From Bubalus kerabau (lineage: Eukaryota; Chordata; Mammalia; Artiodactyla; Bovidae), in the NCBI RefSeq assembly GCF_029407905.1, contig NC_073627.1, positions 159,035,697-159,099,696 on the forward strand: 64,000 nucleotides of DNA. Direction: 5' to 3'. The notes beneath the pieces were generated by a model that was not told where the DNA came from, did no database searches, and saw nothing but the letters and a program-made list of their open reading frames with translations. The translations under genes were made by a program, and so were the position numbers. This document shows, in pieces, positions 21,991 to 32,486 of this stretch. Each line of letters starts with the position of its first letter. The first letter of the stretch is position 1.

Positions 21991-22599
21991 TTTCCATTTT
22001 TTTATAACAACTGATTAAATTTTCCTTAGGCATATCTCCTAGTAAAGAATATTTAATGGATGCAATAATCCCTGGGGTATCTAGAACATATGTTAGAAAA
22101 GATAAAATACTATTTCAATAGGTCAAGAAGATGAGAAAATTAAGAGAATGAAGTGGCAGCTAATAAGTGGAGTGCCTGATTTTTATTACTATATAGAACT
22201 TTTCACATATTTCTTTGTGAGATTACTGACCAACTGCAATTAGCACCTAGTATGGTACTTACCTGAAATTGTGGTTCTGTTTCTAATGCTTCTCAAAGGT
22301 CTGCATGAGCTGTTATAAAACACAAAAAAATTTCACCCTTTCAAAAACTAAAAGAAATTAAAAACTCTAGTTCTCTAGCTTTCTCTCATAAAACAAGGTT
22401 GCCCTCATATCAAAGCAGTGAACTTGAATTTTACATAGAATAAGGCAAATTGGCTCCCATGCATATAGCAGCACTTTTTATCAGGCACGCAGGTGATGTG
22501 TTTTTTAAGGAACCTCAAAACTTATATATAGCAGATATACACACTCAGAGTTAGCAAAACTGTAAGGTTTGAAAGTAAAATCCACAGAGTTCTCTTACT
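21991..22599. other. unassigned non-coding sequence
   Basis: No family recognised, no long frame. Confidence 0.4.
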
Positions 22600-23395
22600 T
22601 CTGACACCAACTGTAAGTTCGGAGGGTCCCCCAAACCACCCTTAGGTTAGATAGCTTCCTAGAAGAGCTCACAGAATTCACTTGTCTATTATAATCATGG
22701 TTGAGGCTTATTGCAGGAAAGGATACACAAAAAACTCAGCCAAAGGAAAATGGTACCCATGTGAGATGATGTATGTGCTCACTAACCTTATTGTAGTAAT
22801 CATTTTGCAATATATATGTGTATATCAAACTATCATGTTGTATCTTCTAAATTTACACTGTTATCTGTGAATTTTATCTTGATAAAACTGGGAGGAAAAT
22901 TAGCTAAAGGAAGAGACCCATAAGACAGAGCCTCAAGGATTCCAGTTGAAGCGTCTGTTGTTCTCTGCATGGAATTAGGAAGTGTTACTCTCTTGGCCTT
23001 GATGTATAATGATACACAGAAAGTACTGTCAACCAAGGACTCTCTCATGAGTTTCATTCCAGGGTTTTTATTTGGGGATTATGTGGGTATGATTGACTGC
23101 TCACATCATTGAACTCCGTCTCCAGGTCAGCTGAAACTGAATGACTCAAAACCACCATCTTAAATCTCAATTGGTCTTTCCAGCATAGCTGGCGCCCATT
23201 CTATTGGGTATGACTGGCCACACCCTAAAAGCCATTGTGGCCACCTTTCACCTAAACAAAGATACTCCTACCAAATATGACATAAATTACCTCTCAGAAG
23301 CCAAGAGAAAAAGCCAGCTCTCTATGGGCAAAGGCCAATTCTTTACTACACGTTTGATCATAAGAAAATATACTATTTTACTTCAGAGAGGCAGA
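22600..23395 (-). mobile_element. ERVL (MLT2-like) LTR, antisense, split by an L1M 3' end
   Basis: The inverted LTR order is kept on both sides of an insert. On the left are 'ttcggagggtcccccaaacc', 'tagaagagctcacagaattc' and 'gaggcttattgcaggaaagg'. On the right are 'ccagggtttttatttgggga', 'tatgattgactgctcacatc', 'ggccacaccctaaaagccat' and 'caaaggccaattctttacta'. The match in word order is good although diverged. No internal ERVL sequence is attached. Confidence 0.6.
22762..22895 (+). mobile_element. L1M 3' terminus inside an ERVL LTR
   Basis: 'gagatgatgtatgtgctcac', 'aatcattttgcaatatatat', 'atcaaactatcatgttgtat' and 'aattttatcttgataaaact' match the last ~130 bases of an L1M 3' UTR. It interrupts the ERVL LTR, so it inserted later. 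Confidence 0.6.
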
Positions 23396-24894
23396 AAATA
23401 ATTTGTGCTCTGTAAGTGGCTGAGGAAAGGTGAGGAGAAAAGGGTATCGAGGACAAGCTTGCTTTGGCCGTTTCATGACTTGAAATCAGTAAACAGAAGC
23501 CTTTGTGTTATTGCTGGCAAGCAACAGGAAGACTTCTTGGGATCCTTTGCCTCAGTGTTCCTTGCATATACTGAACCTCACTGCCCTCCTCCTCAAACAA
23601 CAGTTGTCTCCACTAGATACTACTGTCCTCATCTTCCCCATTTATGGTCCAAATGGGTTCTTTTTGGATCTGGAATCTATTGTCCAATGTATCTTCTATC
23701 CTAAGCTCTTTGTCTCTCTCCCATTTATAAGTGTGCCTACTGGTTCATTTATAGATAAAACTTTGGAGAGAATAGATCAAGGACATACTTGTGGTATTGC
23801 GTTAAAATGTATTTATATGCAAACTTTGAAAATATTTGTCCAGCCAGCTCTCATTCCATATTCTATTAAGTAATAACAGAATAGAAGCTAGAATAATAAA
23901 GATGTTTGTACTCCTAGGAATTGTTTTAGGTCTGTCTAAGCCTATGACCAAAGATTCATAGCCATGGGTCTATGACCCTGAAATTTTTCATAATCTTATT
24001 CTTTATGAAAAGACACCAGGACTACACTTTTGTGTTCCTTTTGGATTTTAGTGGCAGCCAAAGGCATAAATAAAATTCCTTTATATTATAACTCTATCTT
24101 AGCTTCATTTATTGTTTGCATTAGTGGATCATAAAAATAGCTTTAGATAGATTAAACCCACTCAGCTCTTTAAAAATTGCCTTAATTTGCACTATTTAAA
24201 AACCCTCCAGCTACTCATCAGAGATCACGAAAGTTGAAAGATAGCGAATATGTTTGATTTTGCCTAATTTGCTATCATAGCAATAAGGAATGTTGACAAA
24301 AGGAAATTCCCAGTATACCCAAGATAAATCCCTTTAGAATGTTTTTAATTCATTGCATATTCATTGAATAACTTTGTCCTAGAAAAGAATAATTTCTGTT
24401 TATCACAAGACTACATTAATACATCTATTAGTCCAAGTAGGATTTAGCATGAGTTTTATCTTGCCTAGATGTTTATATTAGGGATATTCAGAAGCTTCCA
24501 TCACATAAAAGTTTACAGGATTGTCATAGCAATGTGAACTAAAACATTTTGAATATAACCATTATACTAACAAAAATTAATGATCATGATAAAATTTAAT
24601 GTTGAGAGGATTTTAGGCAGTGTATTTACTGTTGGCAGCACTGTTAGAAGATTTAGTATTTCTATAAGAAATTAAAAATATTATCCAAAAAGAGTTAAAA
24701 ATTGTCCATATGCTTCAACCAAAAATTTACCAAAAAAGAAAAAAAAATTCAATTTAAAATCATTCACTGAATTGCATGATTTTGTTGTTGTTATTGAAAA
24801 ATTGGAAATAGCCCAAATGCCTCTTACAGAGAATAGTTAATTAAATTGTAACATATAAACATTTTGGGAACATCAACATATGAAGTTATTTGAG
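23396..24894. other. long unassigned, apparently single-copy stretch
   Basis: About 1.5 kb with no repeat family that I recognise. It holds the longest frame outside repeats, 122 codons at 23505-23873 (+). That frame overlaps a 99-codon frame in another phase, has no domain, and shows no splice or promoter context. Function unknown; chance is the simplest reading. Confidence 0.45.
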
Positions 24895-25010
24895 GGTAGC
24901 AGGCACTGCTTCCCAAATCTGACTGTGTATCATAATCTCCAGGGGAACTTACTACTTCTTTGTCTTATACACCTTCTCCAGAGACAGTGCATTTATTTGG
25001 AACTCATAGC
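24895..25010 (+). mobile_element. MER5A-like hAT MITE fragment
   Basis: 'gcaggcactgcttcccaaat' followed by 'gactgtgtatcataatctcc' and 'ggggaacttact' matches the MER5A left half, a non-autonomous hAT-Charlie element. The right half is lost. Confidence 0.5.
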
Positions 25011-25730
25011 ATGGTGATGACAAATAGGATGGGGAAATATAAATGGGGCCATTGACAATATTTGCCCTGATGGTTTTTGTGGGAAATTGGAGAGAAATGA
25101 TAATCATTGGTTTATAAAACTTCTCTCCATGTGTGAGTATACAATTATTCTTGAATGAGTGCCTGTCCCTGCTATACTACATCAGAATGAGGAGCTGGAT
25201 CCTTTCATTACGCTTCATGACATGGTGATTACAGGGCAGTGGCCTCCTCTTCAGAGGCGGAATTGGACATCCTGACTGTCTACTCTAACAGCTTGTTCTC
25301 AACACCCCAAACTAGTTAATAGAACTCAGATTAGAAAACATAAACTTTAAACACTTCCCAGGGCTTAAGAAACAAAGAGATATTAAAAAGTTTATATTTA
25401 AGTGCTTTCCAAAACTGAGACAATAGAATTAGATCCCTTTATTTCAAATTCTCTGTGAGAAACCATAATTACTTGACATAGTAATGGGTAGCTCTATATG
25501 GAGAGCTACAAGCACTTGTCCCTGCCCCTTCTTGATGTCTGTGGCTAATTATGGTGCTGTAGTTGATACAATTTACCTAGTACTATTTGACAGTCTAGTT
25601 GGTCTTTTATCAGTAGACTTCCCAGTTGGAAGAAAAAGTCTGACTCTTATTGTATGTATCCAGGTATCTGTGCCAGGCAGAGAACAACAAAGTTTCCAGG
25701 TCAGAGGTGAATATCTCTAGGACAGTCCCT
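25011..25730. other. unassigned non-coding sequence
   Basis: No repeat or gene recognised. A 78-codon frame at 25484-25720 has no recognisable domain. Confidence 0.4.
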
Positions 25731-25801
25731 AGGCACTTGATTGTTGTTCAGTCACTCAGTCGTGTCTGACCCTTTGCGACCCCATGGACTGCAGGCACTT
25801 G
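25731..25801 (-). mobile_element. 54-bp BovB 3' end, antisense, with TSD
   Basis: A very short inverted BovB tail, 'ttgttgttcagtcactcagt' to 'cccatggactgcag' (about 25740-25793), lies between two copies of AGGCACTTG at 25731-25739 and 25793-25801. The insertion is therefore about 54 bases, truncated just past the BovB terminus. Confidence 0.85.
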
Positions 25802-25998
25802 GTTCAGTTCAGTTCAGTTGCTCAGTCGTGTCCGACTCTTTGCGACCCCATGAATTGCAGCACACCAGGCCTCCCTGTCCATCACCAACTCCCGGAGTTC
25901 ACCCAGACTCACGTCCATCGAGTCAGTGATGCCATCCAGCCATCTCATCCTCTGTCGTCCCCTTCTCCTCCTGCCCCCAATCCCTCCCAGGCACTTGG
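25793..25998 (-). mobile_element. second BovB 3' end in the same target site
   Basis: A 186-base inverted BovB 3' fragment ('ttcagttcagttcagttgct' to 'ctgcccccaatccctccc') lies between AGGCACTTGG at 25793-25802 and AGGCACTTGG at 25989-25998. It shares its left flank with the right TSD of the neighbouring 54-bp insertion, so the site was hit twice. Confidence 0.88.
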
Positions 25999-27454
25999 TA
26001 GGCAGTGAATTAAGTTGAACGTTTATGGTGTGATTCTTCAATCCTGCTTCTTTAATTGCATTTTAATCACCTACCACTAGAGGGCACTATTAGAATAGCT
26101 GTGGGAAAAGGTAGCTCTGGAATAAAACACTAGCCATGACTGGCCATTGGGCAAGGGTCAGGGTGGGTGTGGCGGTGGGGTAGTAGGGGGCAGTACTGAA
26201 GCCTAGGGAACTTGGCATTGAAAGCTTCAGGCCTGTATTTCTCCATGCTTAGTAAAATTTGCAGATCCCCTGCAAACCTCTGAACGCCAGTGAAGATGCA
26301 GTTGAGCTATGTGGGCTTCTGAGATGCTGCTGTGTGTGCATCACAACATCATTTCACAGAGGAGTTCTTCAAATTCTCAACTGTTTGAGAATAACAGCTC
26401 CAATTTATCATTCAGGTGATGCTGGAGGCTGGGGTGGTGCGTGAACAGAATTCTGAACTCAGCTGGGGTCTCAGGAGCTGAATCGCATGATGGGATGAAG
26501 CTGACAAGGAGAACTGATGTGGGAACCAAGTAGTTTCCCTCCTTAAGTGCAAAAATTGTCCACATGGGTGGATACCTACATGAACTTGAATCAAAGTGAA
26601 GCAACAACAATTAGGTAAAAGGTAGGAGACCAAAGAGAATCCTTGGAGCTAGAATTTGAAGAGGGCTGTTCTACTGCAGTGACTTATATTTAAGACAAGC
26701 TTACATTCTTGGTGAAGGCAAATACAATAGTTTTTTTTTTGTTTGTTTGTTTTTTTAAGTTAGAAAAGAAGATTACATATTTTTAAGCTTTAAGCATTTT
26801 CTGTTTTGCTGAGAGTGGAGACTTTAATATACCTTTGGTTCAAATTATGTCTTTGTTTTGGAGGAACCAAAATAAATCTTTTGTTATGCAAAAGTAAAAT
26901 GGAGACATACTCCAAACTTGAAGATTTCATGAGGCAGTGTTATTTGAATTAAGGAAACTACTCTGTGATATAACTAAAGATGGTCTATAGGATAGGGTTT
27001 CACAGTTGTATAGGGTTGCAGAGCTATAATGCCATCCTTGAGAGAATTGTGTCTATTTTGAACTATGCCCATAATTTGCTGCTTCACCATTTGTACAGAG
27101 ACCAGGCAAGAAGGATGTATAGCAAGTCTGATCTTTACCTTGAGTTATGGGAAAGAATTAGGCTTAGTTTGGATAATCTCAAACTAGACTGGCATGATAA
27201 TATTTCAAACACTCTCTGAGTTCAGCCTTTGTTGATGTCGGGTTGTTGGCTTCCAATGTGGATAAGTATCATGGGGTGGATCTTACCATGTGGGTGAGAA
27301 GACCTTTGGGGTTAACTTTTCCTTTGAAGGTAACTCATTTGTGTCATCAATCAACTTTGGAAGAGACTGGTCTTGAGATAGGATACAAGAAGCAGGGCGG
27401 GATGATTGAAAGCAATCTGGCTTCACTGTATCACAGAGTGGTTTGGGACCACTT
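25999..27454. other. unassigned non-coding sequence
   Basis: Besides the CTCF-like motif and a T/G-rich run near 26730-26757, no repeat was recognised. Frames up to 79 codons (26980-27219) and 88 codons (27243-27509) show no domain, and the second runs into a SINE. Confidence 0.4.
26074..26087 (+). promoter_or_regulatory. CTCF-motif match
   Basis: CCACTAGAGGGCAC fits the core CTCF pattern CCASYAGRKGGCRS at every position. It lies outside recognised repeats, about 75 bases right of the double BovB insertion. Occupancy cannot be judged from sequence. Confidence 0.45.
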
Positions 27455-27731
27455 GCTGCTGCTGCTGCTAAATCGCTTCAGTCGTGTCCAACTCTGTGCG
27501 ACCCCATAGACGGCAGCCCACCAGGCTCCACCGTCCCTGGGATTCTCCAGGCAAGAACACTGGAGTGGGTTGCCATTTCCTTCTCCAGTGCATGAAAGTG
27601 AAAAGTAGAAGTGAAGTCGCTCAGTCATGTCCGACTCTTCGCGATCCCATAGACTGCAGCCTACCAGGCTCCTCCGTCCATGGGATTTTCCAGGCAAGAG
27701 TACTGGAGTGGGGTGCCATTGCCTTCTCGGG
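27455..27731 (-). mobile_element. Bov-A2 SINE, antisense
   Basis: The inverted tail 'gctgctgctgctgctaaatc' is followed by two inverted Bov-A units joined by 'gcatgaaagtgaaaagtaga', ending at 'ggggtgccattgccttctc'. It is well preserved, so fairly young. Confidence 0.9.
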
Positions 27732-27776
27732 ACTGTCCAAATCCAAGGATGTATCTAGATCTATGAGTTTTAATAA

Positions 27777-27900
27777 TAGATGGAGAAGGAAATGGCAACC
27801 CACTCCAGTATTGTTGCCTGGGAAATCCCATGGACAGAGGAGCCTGGTGGGCTTCAGTCATGGGGTCACAAAGAGTCGGGTATGACTTAGCGACTAAAAC
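27777..27900 (+). mobile_element. Bov-tA SINE, 5'-truncated
   Basis: It starts inside the Bov-A unit at 'tggagaaggaaatggcaacc' and continues to 'gacttagcgactaaaacaac'. It stands head-to-head with the Bov-A2 only about 45 bases upstream, so the pair could form an inverted-repeat transcript. Confidence 0.85.
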
Positions 27901-28454
27901 AACAACCACCAACCAGTGGTTATAAGTTACTCCCTGGGTTCTATTAATACTTCTCTTTCATTTCCCTCAAACTTTCAGTAAAGTCCATTAAAATTGCAGT
28001 CTGTTTTAGCAATGCTATTTGAGCTTGGGGGAAAGCAAGATAAGGGAAAATAGTAGATACTGAGGTTGACAATAGTCCCAGCCTTTCAGATGGTGATCTG
28101 CGGAAGGACGGATTTGAGGCAGCAGGTGAAAACAGGACATATCTATGGAACATTTAACTGCCCTCTGGGGATCCTTGGTCATATTTGTGTAATCTCTTAA
28201 GAGAGGACTTCCAGCAGCTAAGCAGGATGAAGGTTTTAAGTCACTGAAATGAAAATGATTAAGCCCACTGATGGCTTCATACTGGAGTTAAAATTCAAAT
28301 TGCAATCAAAGCCTAACAGGCTCGTTCCATCTTCCTCTCACGTTATGTTTCAGTCGTCCTGGCCTCTTTCCATTTCTTAACCAAGTCTGGTTTTGGGGAC
28401 TTGGACATGCTGTCACCTTTGTAAAGGAGACTTTCACTAGTGCTGTTTTTTTTT
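27901..28454. other. unassigned non-coding sequence
   Basis: No family recognised. A T-run at about 28447-28460 leads into L2-like sequence. Confidence 0.4.
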
Positions 28455-28515
28455 TTTTTTCTCTCATGCTTCAGATATTATCTTAATTGGTAACTCCTTT
28501 AAAACGTCTTCCCTG
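28455..28515 (+). mobile_element. L2 LINE, left part, split by L1
   Basis: 'catgcttcagatattatctt' and 'gtaactcctttaaaacgtct' match an L2 region. The sequence resumes at 37649 right of the L1 ('acagcagtattaagtgtatt'), so the L1 landed in this L2. Confidence 0.5.
28501..28515. repeat. L1 target-site duplication, left copy
   Basis: AAAACGTCTTCCCTG here pairs with AAAAGGTCTTCCCTG at 37634-37648, 15 bp with one mismatch. The preceding TTT gives a TTT/AAAA nick site, the usual L1 endonuclease target. Confidence 0.9.
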
Positions 28516-28526
28516 GAGGAGGAGCC

Positions 28527-28536
28527 AAGATGGCGG
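28527..28536 (+). promoter_or_regulatory. YY1 site at L1 5' end
   Basis: AAGATGGCGG lies about 12 bases from the L1 start. In human L1 the same position holds a YY1 site that sets accurate transcription initiation. The sequence match is direct; function here is by analogy. Confidence 0.7.
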
Positions 28537-29984
28537 AGGAGTAGGACGGGGAGAACACATTCTCCCCCACAAATTCATCAAAAGAGCATTTAAACGTCGA
28601 GTAAATTCCACAAAACAACTTCTGAATGCCGGCAGAGGACATCAGGCACCAAGAAAAGCAACCCAACTCTTCGAAAGGAGGTAGGAAAAAATATAAAAGA
28701 CAAAAAAAGAGACAAAAGAGGGAGGGATGGAGTTCCGTCCCGGGAAGGGAGTCTTAAAAAGAGAGAAGTTTCCAAACACCAGGAAACCTTCTCACTGCCG
28801 AATCTGTGCCGAGCTTTGGAAGCACAGAGGGCAACATAAAAGGGAGAAAAAAAATAAATAAACAATTAAAAATCGCAGATTGTGAGCCCTACGGTAACTC
28901 TCCCAGCGGAGAAGCAGCGCAGACGCCTGCACACGGCATTAGCAAGCGGGGGCTGGGCAGGGAAGCACGGCGTGGGCTGTGTCCCTTAGAGTAAGAATTG
29001 GCCCGAATGTCCTGAGCGCTATCTGAGCGAAATAATTTGGGCTAGCAAACCAGACTGTGGGATATCTACCACACGAAAAGCCAGCCCTAACCTAAGACAC
29101 CGCCAGGCCCGCGCACAGAACAAAGGACTGAACAGAGATAGCCGGTTGTAGACCTTACCCCTCCGGTGACAGGCAGCCAGAGCCGGAAGCGGGCAATCGC
29201 AGCCCAAGAGAGACTCTATCTATAAAACTGTAAGCAGGCTTCTTTGCTAACTAAAACTTCTTGGGGGTCTGGACGGTCAACATCTGCCTGAGAAGGTGCG
29301 CTGGTTTTACACCCAGATAACCGAGTGGCGGGGAGGCGATAAGTCGCAGCATTGGCGCCCGCCAAACACATCACCTGAGCTGCTCGGATCTGGGAAGAGC
29401 ACAAAACGCAGGCCCAACCGAGTCTGCGCCTCTGAGGACTACCCGAGTGCCTGAACCTGAGTGGCTTGAACCTGGGATGTCAGCCCAGGGCCGGCCTCTG
29501 ATTGTTCCCGGCGGAAAAACCTAGAGCCCGAGCAGTGTGGGCAGGGAGGCTACACGCGCTGCGAGCGGGGGCAGACCCAGTGTGGCTGAGGCACTGCGAG
29601 CGCACACCAGTGTTATCTGTTTGCAGCATCCCTCCCTCCCTCCCCACAGCGCGGCTGAACAAGTGAGCCTAAATAAAATAAAAAAAAAAATAGTGTCCTC
29701 CACCGTCCCCTTTGTGTCAGGGCGGGAACCAGACACTGAAGAGACCAGCAAACAGAAGAAGCTATAACAGAGGGAAACGCCTTGGAAGCTACAGGCCATA
29801 GATTAAAACCCTGTGGTTACTACGAACTACATAGGAAGGGGCCTATAGATCTTGAGAAATATAAGTCAGACCAAGGAACTAGCCAAAAATGAACTGAACC
29901 CACAATACTCACAACAAAACCAGAGAAAGACCTAGATATATTTTTACTATTTTTACTATCAATCTTTCTTTTTTTTTTATTAAA

Positions 29985-31495
29985 AAAAAATTTAAGTCCT
30001 CTATTGTCCTTTAATTTTCACTTTTATAACTATTACTTTCAAAAAAAAAAAAGACCCTATTTTTTTTTCTTCAGCAAACTTCATATATATATTTTATAAT
30101 TTTTTGACCGCGTTTTGTTTTGTTTTGTTTTGTTTTGTTTTTCTTCTTTTCTTTAACATTGTATTTTTGAAATTCCAAACTCTACTCTAGATTTTTAATT
30201 TTAGCCTTTTGGTATATGTTATCAATTTTGTACCTATAGTTTTTTTCATAATTTCTGTGACTTTTTTTTCCCCTCTGTTTCTTTCTCTTCTTCTTTTGTA
30301 TAACATCATATATCTGCAATTCCAAACTCTACTCAAGATTTTTAATTTATGCTTTTTGGTATTTAATATCAATATTGTACCTGTATTTTCTTTATAATTT
30401 TTGTGACATTGTTTTTGTTGGTTTGTTTGTTTTCTCTCTTTATTTTTCTTCTTCTTTTTTTAAACACTGTATTTTTGAAATTCCAAACTCTACTCTAGAT
30501 TTTTAACTTTTGCTTTTTGGTATTAGTTATCAATTTTGTACCTGTAGTTTCTTTATAATTTTCGCAACCTTGTTTGTTTTTCTTTGTTCGTTTTTTCTCT
30601 CTTTCTTTTCCTTCTTCTTTTCTTTAACATCGTATTTTTGAAATTCCAAACTCTACTCTAGATTATTAATTTTAGCCTTTTGGTATATATTATCAATTTT
30701 GTACATATAGTTTTTTTTTTTATAATTTCTGTGACTTTTTTTTCCCCTCTCTTTCTTTCTCTTCTTCTTTTATATAACATCGTATATCTGCAATTCCAAA
30801 CACTACTCAAGATTTTTAATTTATGCTTTTTGGTATTTGATATCAATTTTGTACCTGTATTTTCTTTATAATTTTTGTGACATTGTTTTTGTTGGTTTGT
30901 TTGTTTTCTCTCTTTATTTTTCTTCTTCTTTTTTTTTTTTTAACATTGTATTTTTGAAATTCCAAACTCACTCTAGATTTTTAATTTTTGCTTTTTGGTA
31001 TTACTTATCAATTTTGTACCTGTATTTTTTTTCATAATTTCTGTGACTTTTTTTTTCCCTCTGTTTCTTTCTCTTCTTCTTTTGTATAACATCATATATC
31101 TGCAATTCCAAACTCTACTCAAGATTTTTAATTTATGCTTTTTGGTATTTGATATCAATTTTGTACCTGTATTTTCTCTATAATTTTTGCGACATTGTTT
31201 TTGTTGGTTTGTTTTCTGTCTTTATTTTTCTTCTTCTTCTTTTTTTTTTTTAACATTGTATTTTTGAAATTCCAAACTCACTCTAGATTTTTAATTTTTG
31301 CTTTTTGGTATTAGTTATCAATTTTGTACCTGTAGTTTCTTTATAATTTTCGCAACCTTGTTTTTCTTTGTTCATTTTTTCTCTCTTTCTTTTCCTTCTT
31401 CTTTTCATTAACATCGCATTTTTGAAATTCCAAACTCTACTCTAGATTTTTAATTTTTGCTTTTATGTATTTGTTACCAATATTGTACCTTTAAA
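29985..31495 (+). repeat. T-rich tandem and higher-order repeat array in the L1 5' UTR
   Basis: The word ATTCCAAAC recurs nine times, at 30172, 30319, 30480, 30643, 30793, 30959, 31105, 31269 and 31427, with spacings of 146-166. Units are of two kinds, one preceded by 'gtatttttga' and the other by 'tatatctgca', in the order A B A A B A B A A. A larger period of about 471-479 is visible between the first and second trios. Runs of (GTTTT)n lie at 30115-30140. Such arrays expand by unequal exchange or template slippage. Confidence 0.9.
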
Positions 31496-32486
31496 AACCC
31501 AATCTTCAGGACCCATTTTTCACTAGGGAACGAGATTACTGGCTTGACTGCTCTCTCTCCCTTTGGACTCTCCATTTTCTCCACCAGGTCGCCTGTATCT
31601 CCTCCCTAACCCCTCTCTACTCTACCCAACTCTGTGAATTTCTGTGTGTTCCAGACGGTGGAGAACACTTAGGGAACTGATTACTGGCTGGATCTGTCTC
31701 CCTCCTTTTCATTTCCCCCTTTTATCCTTCTGGCCACCTCTGTCTCCTTCCTCCTTCTTCTCTTCTCTGTATAACTCCGTGAACATCTCTGAGCGGTCCA
31801 GTTGTGGAGTGCACATAAGGAAGTGACTACTGGCTAGCCCACTCTCTCCACTATTGATTCCACCTCATCTCATTTGGGTCACCTCTAACTCCCTCCTCCC
31901 AATTCTCTTCTCCATGTAACACTGTGAACCTCTCAGAAGTGACCCTCACAGTAGAGAAACTTTTCATCTTTAATGCAGATGTTTTATCAATGGTGCTGTA
32001 TAGAAGAAGTTTTGAAACTACTGTAAAAATAAGACCGATAACTGGAAGTAGGAGGCTTAAGTCCAAACCCTGACTCCAGGGAACTCCTCACTCCAAGGAA
32101 CATTAATTGACAGGAGCTCATCAAACGCCTCCATACCGACACAGAAACCAAGCAACACACAAGGGCCAACAAGTTCCAGGGCAAGACATACCAAGCAAAT
32201 TCTCCAGCAACAAAGGAACACAGCCCTGAGCTTCAAAATACAGGCTGCCCAAAGTCACCCCAAAACCATAGACATCTCATAACTCATTACTGGACATTTC
32301 ATTACACTCCAGAGAGAAGAAATACAGCTCCATCCACCAGAACATCGACACAAGCTTCCCTAACCAGGAAACCTTGACAAGCCACCTGTACAAACCCACA
32401 CACAGTAAGGAAACGCCACAATAAAGAGAACTCCACAAACTGCCAGAATACAGAAAGGATACCCCAAATTCAGCAATTTAAACAAG

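Larger units (their letters stand above)
28516..32486 (+). promoter_or_regulatory. L1 5' UTR with internal promoter
   Basis: About 4 kb upstream of ORF1. The first ~1.2 kb (28516-29760) is relatively GC- and CpG-rich, unlike the rest of the window, as expected of an L1 internal promoter. It passes into a T-rich repeat array (about 29930-31495), then a C/A-rich portion before ORF1. Minus-strand frames here (60-92 codons) are repeat artefacts. Confidence 0.85.

Noticed and set aside
30187..31183. Repeated ~60-codon frames on both strands with near-identical products
   Set aside because: They are copies of the T-rich tandem unit in the L1 5' UTR. Low-complexity Phe/Leu or Lys/Arg runs are not genes.
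30172..31435. Evenly spaced repeats that could suggest a CRISPR-like array
   Set aside because: Units are contiguous T-rich tandem repeats without unique spacers, inside a mammalian L1 5' UTR.
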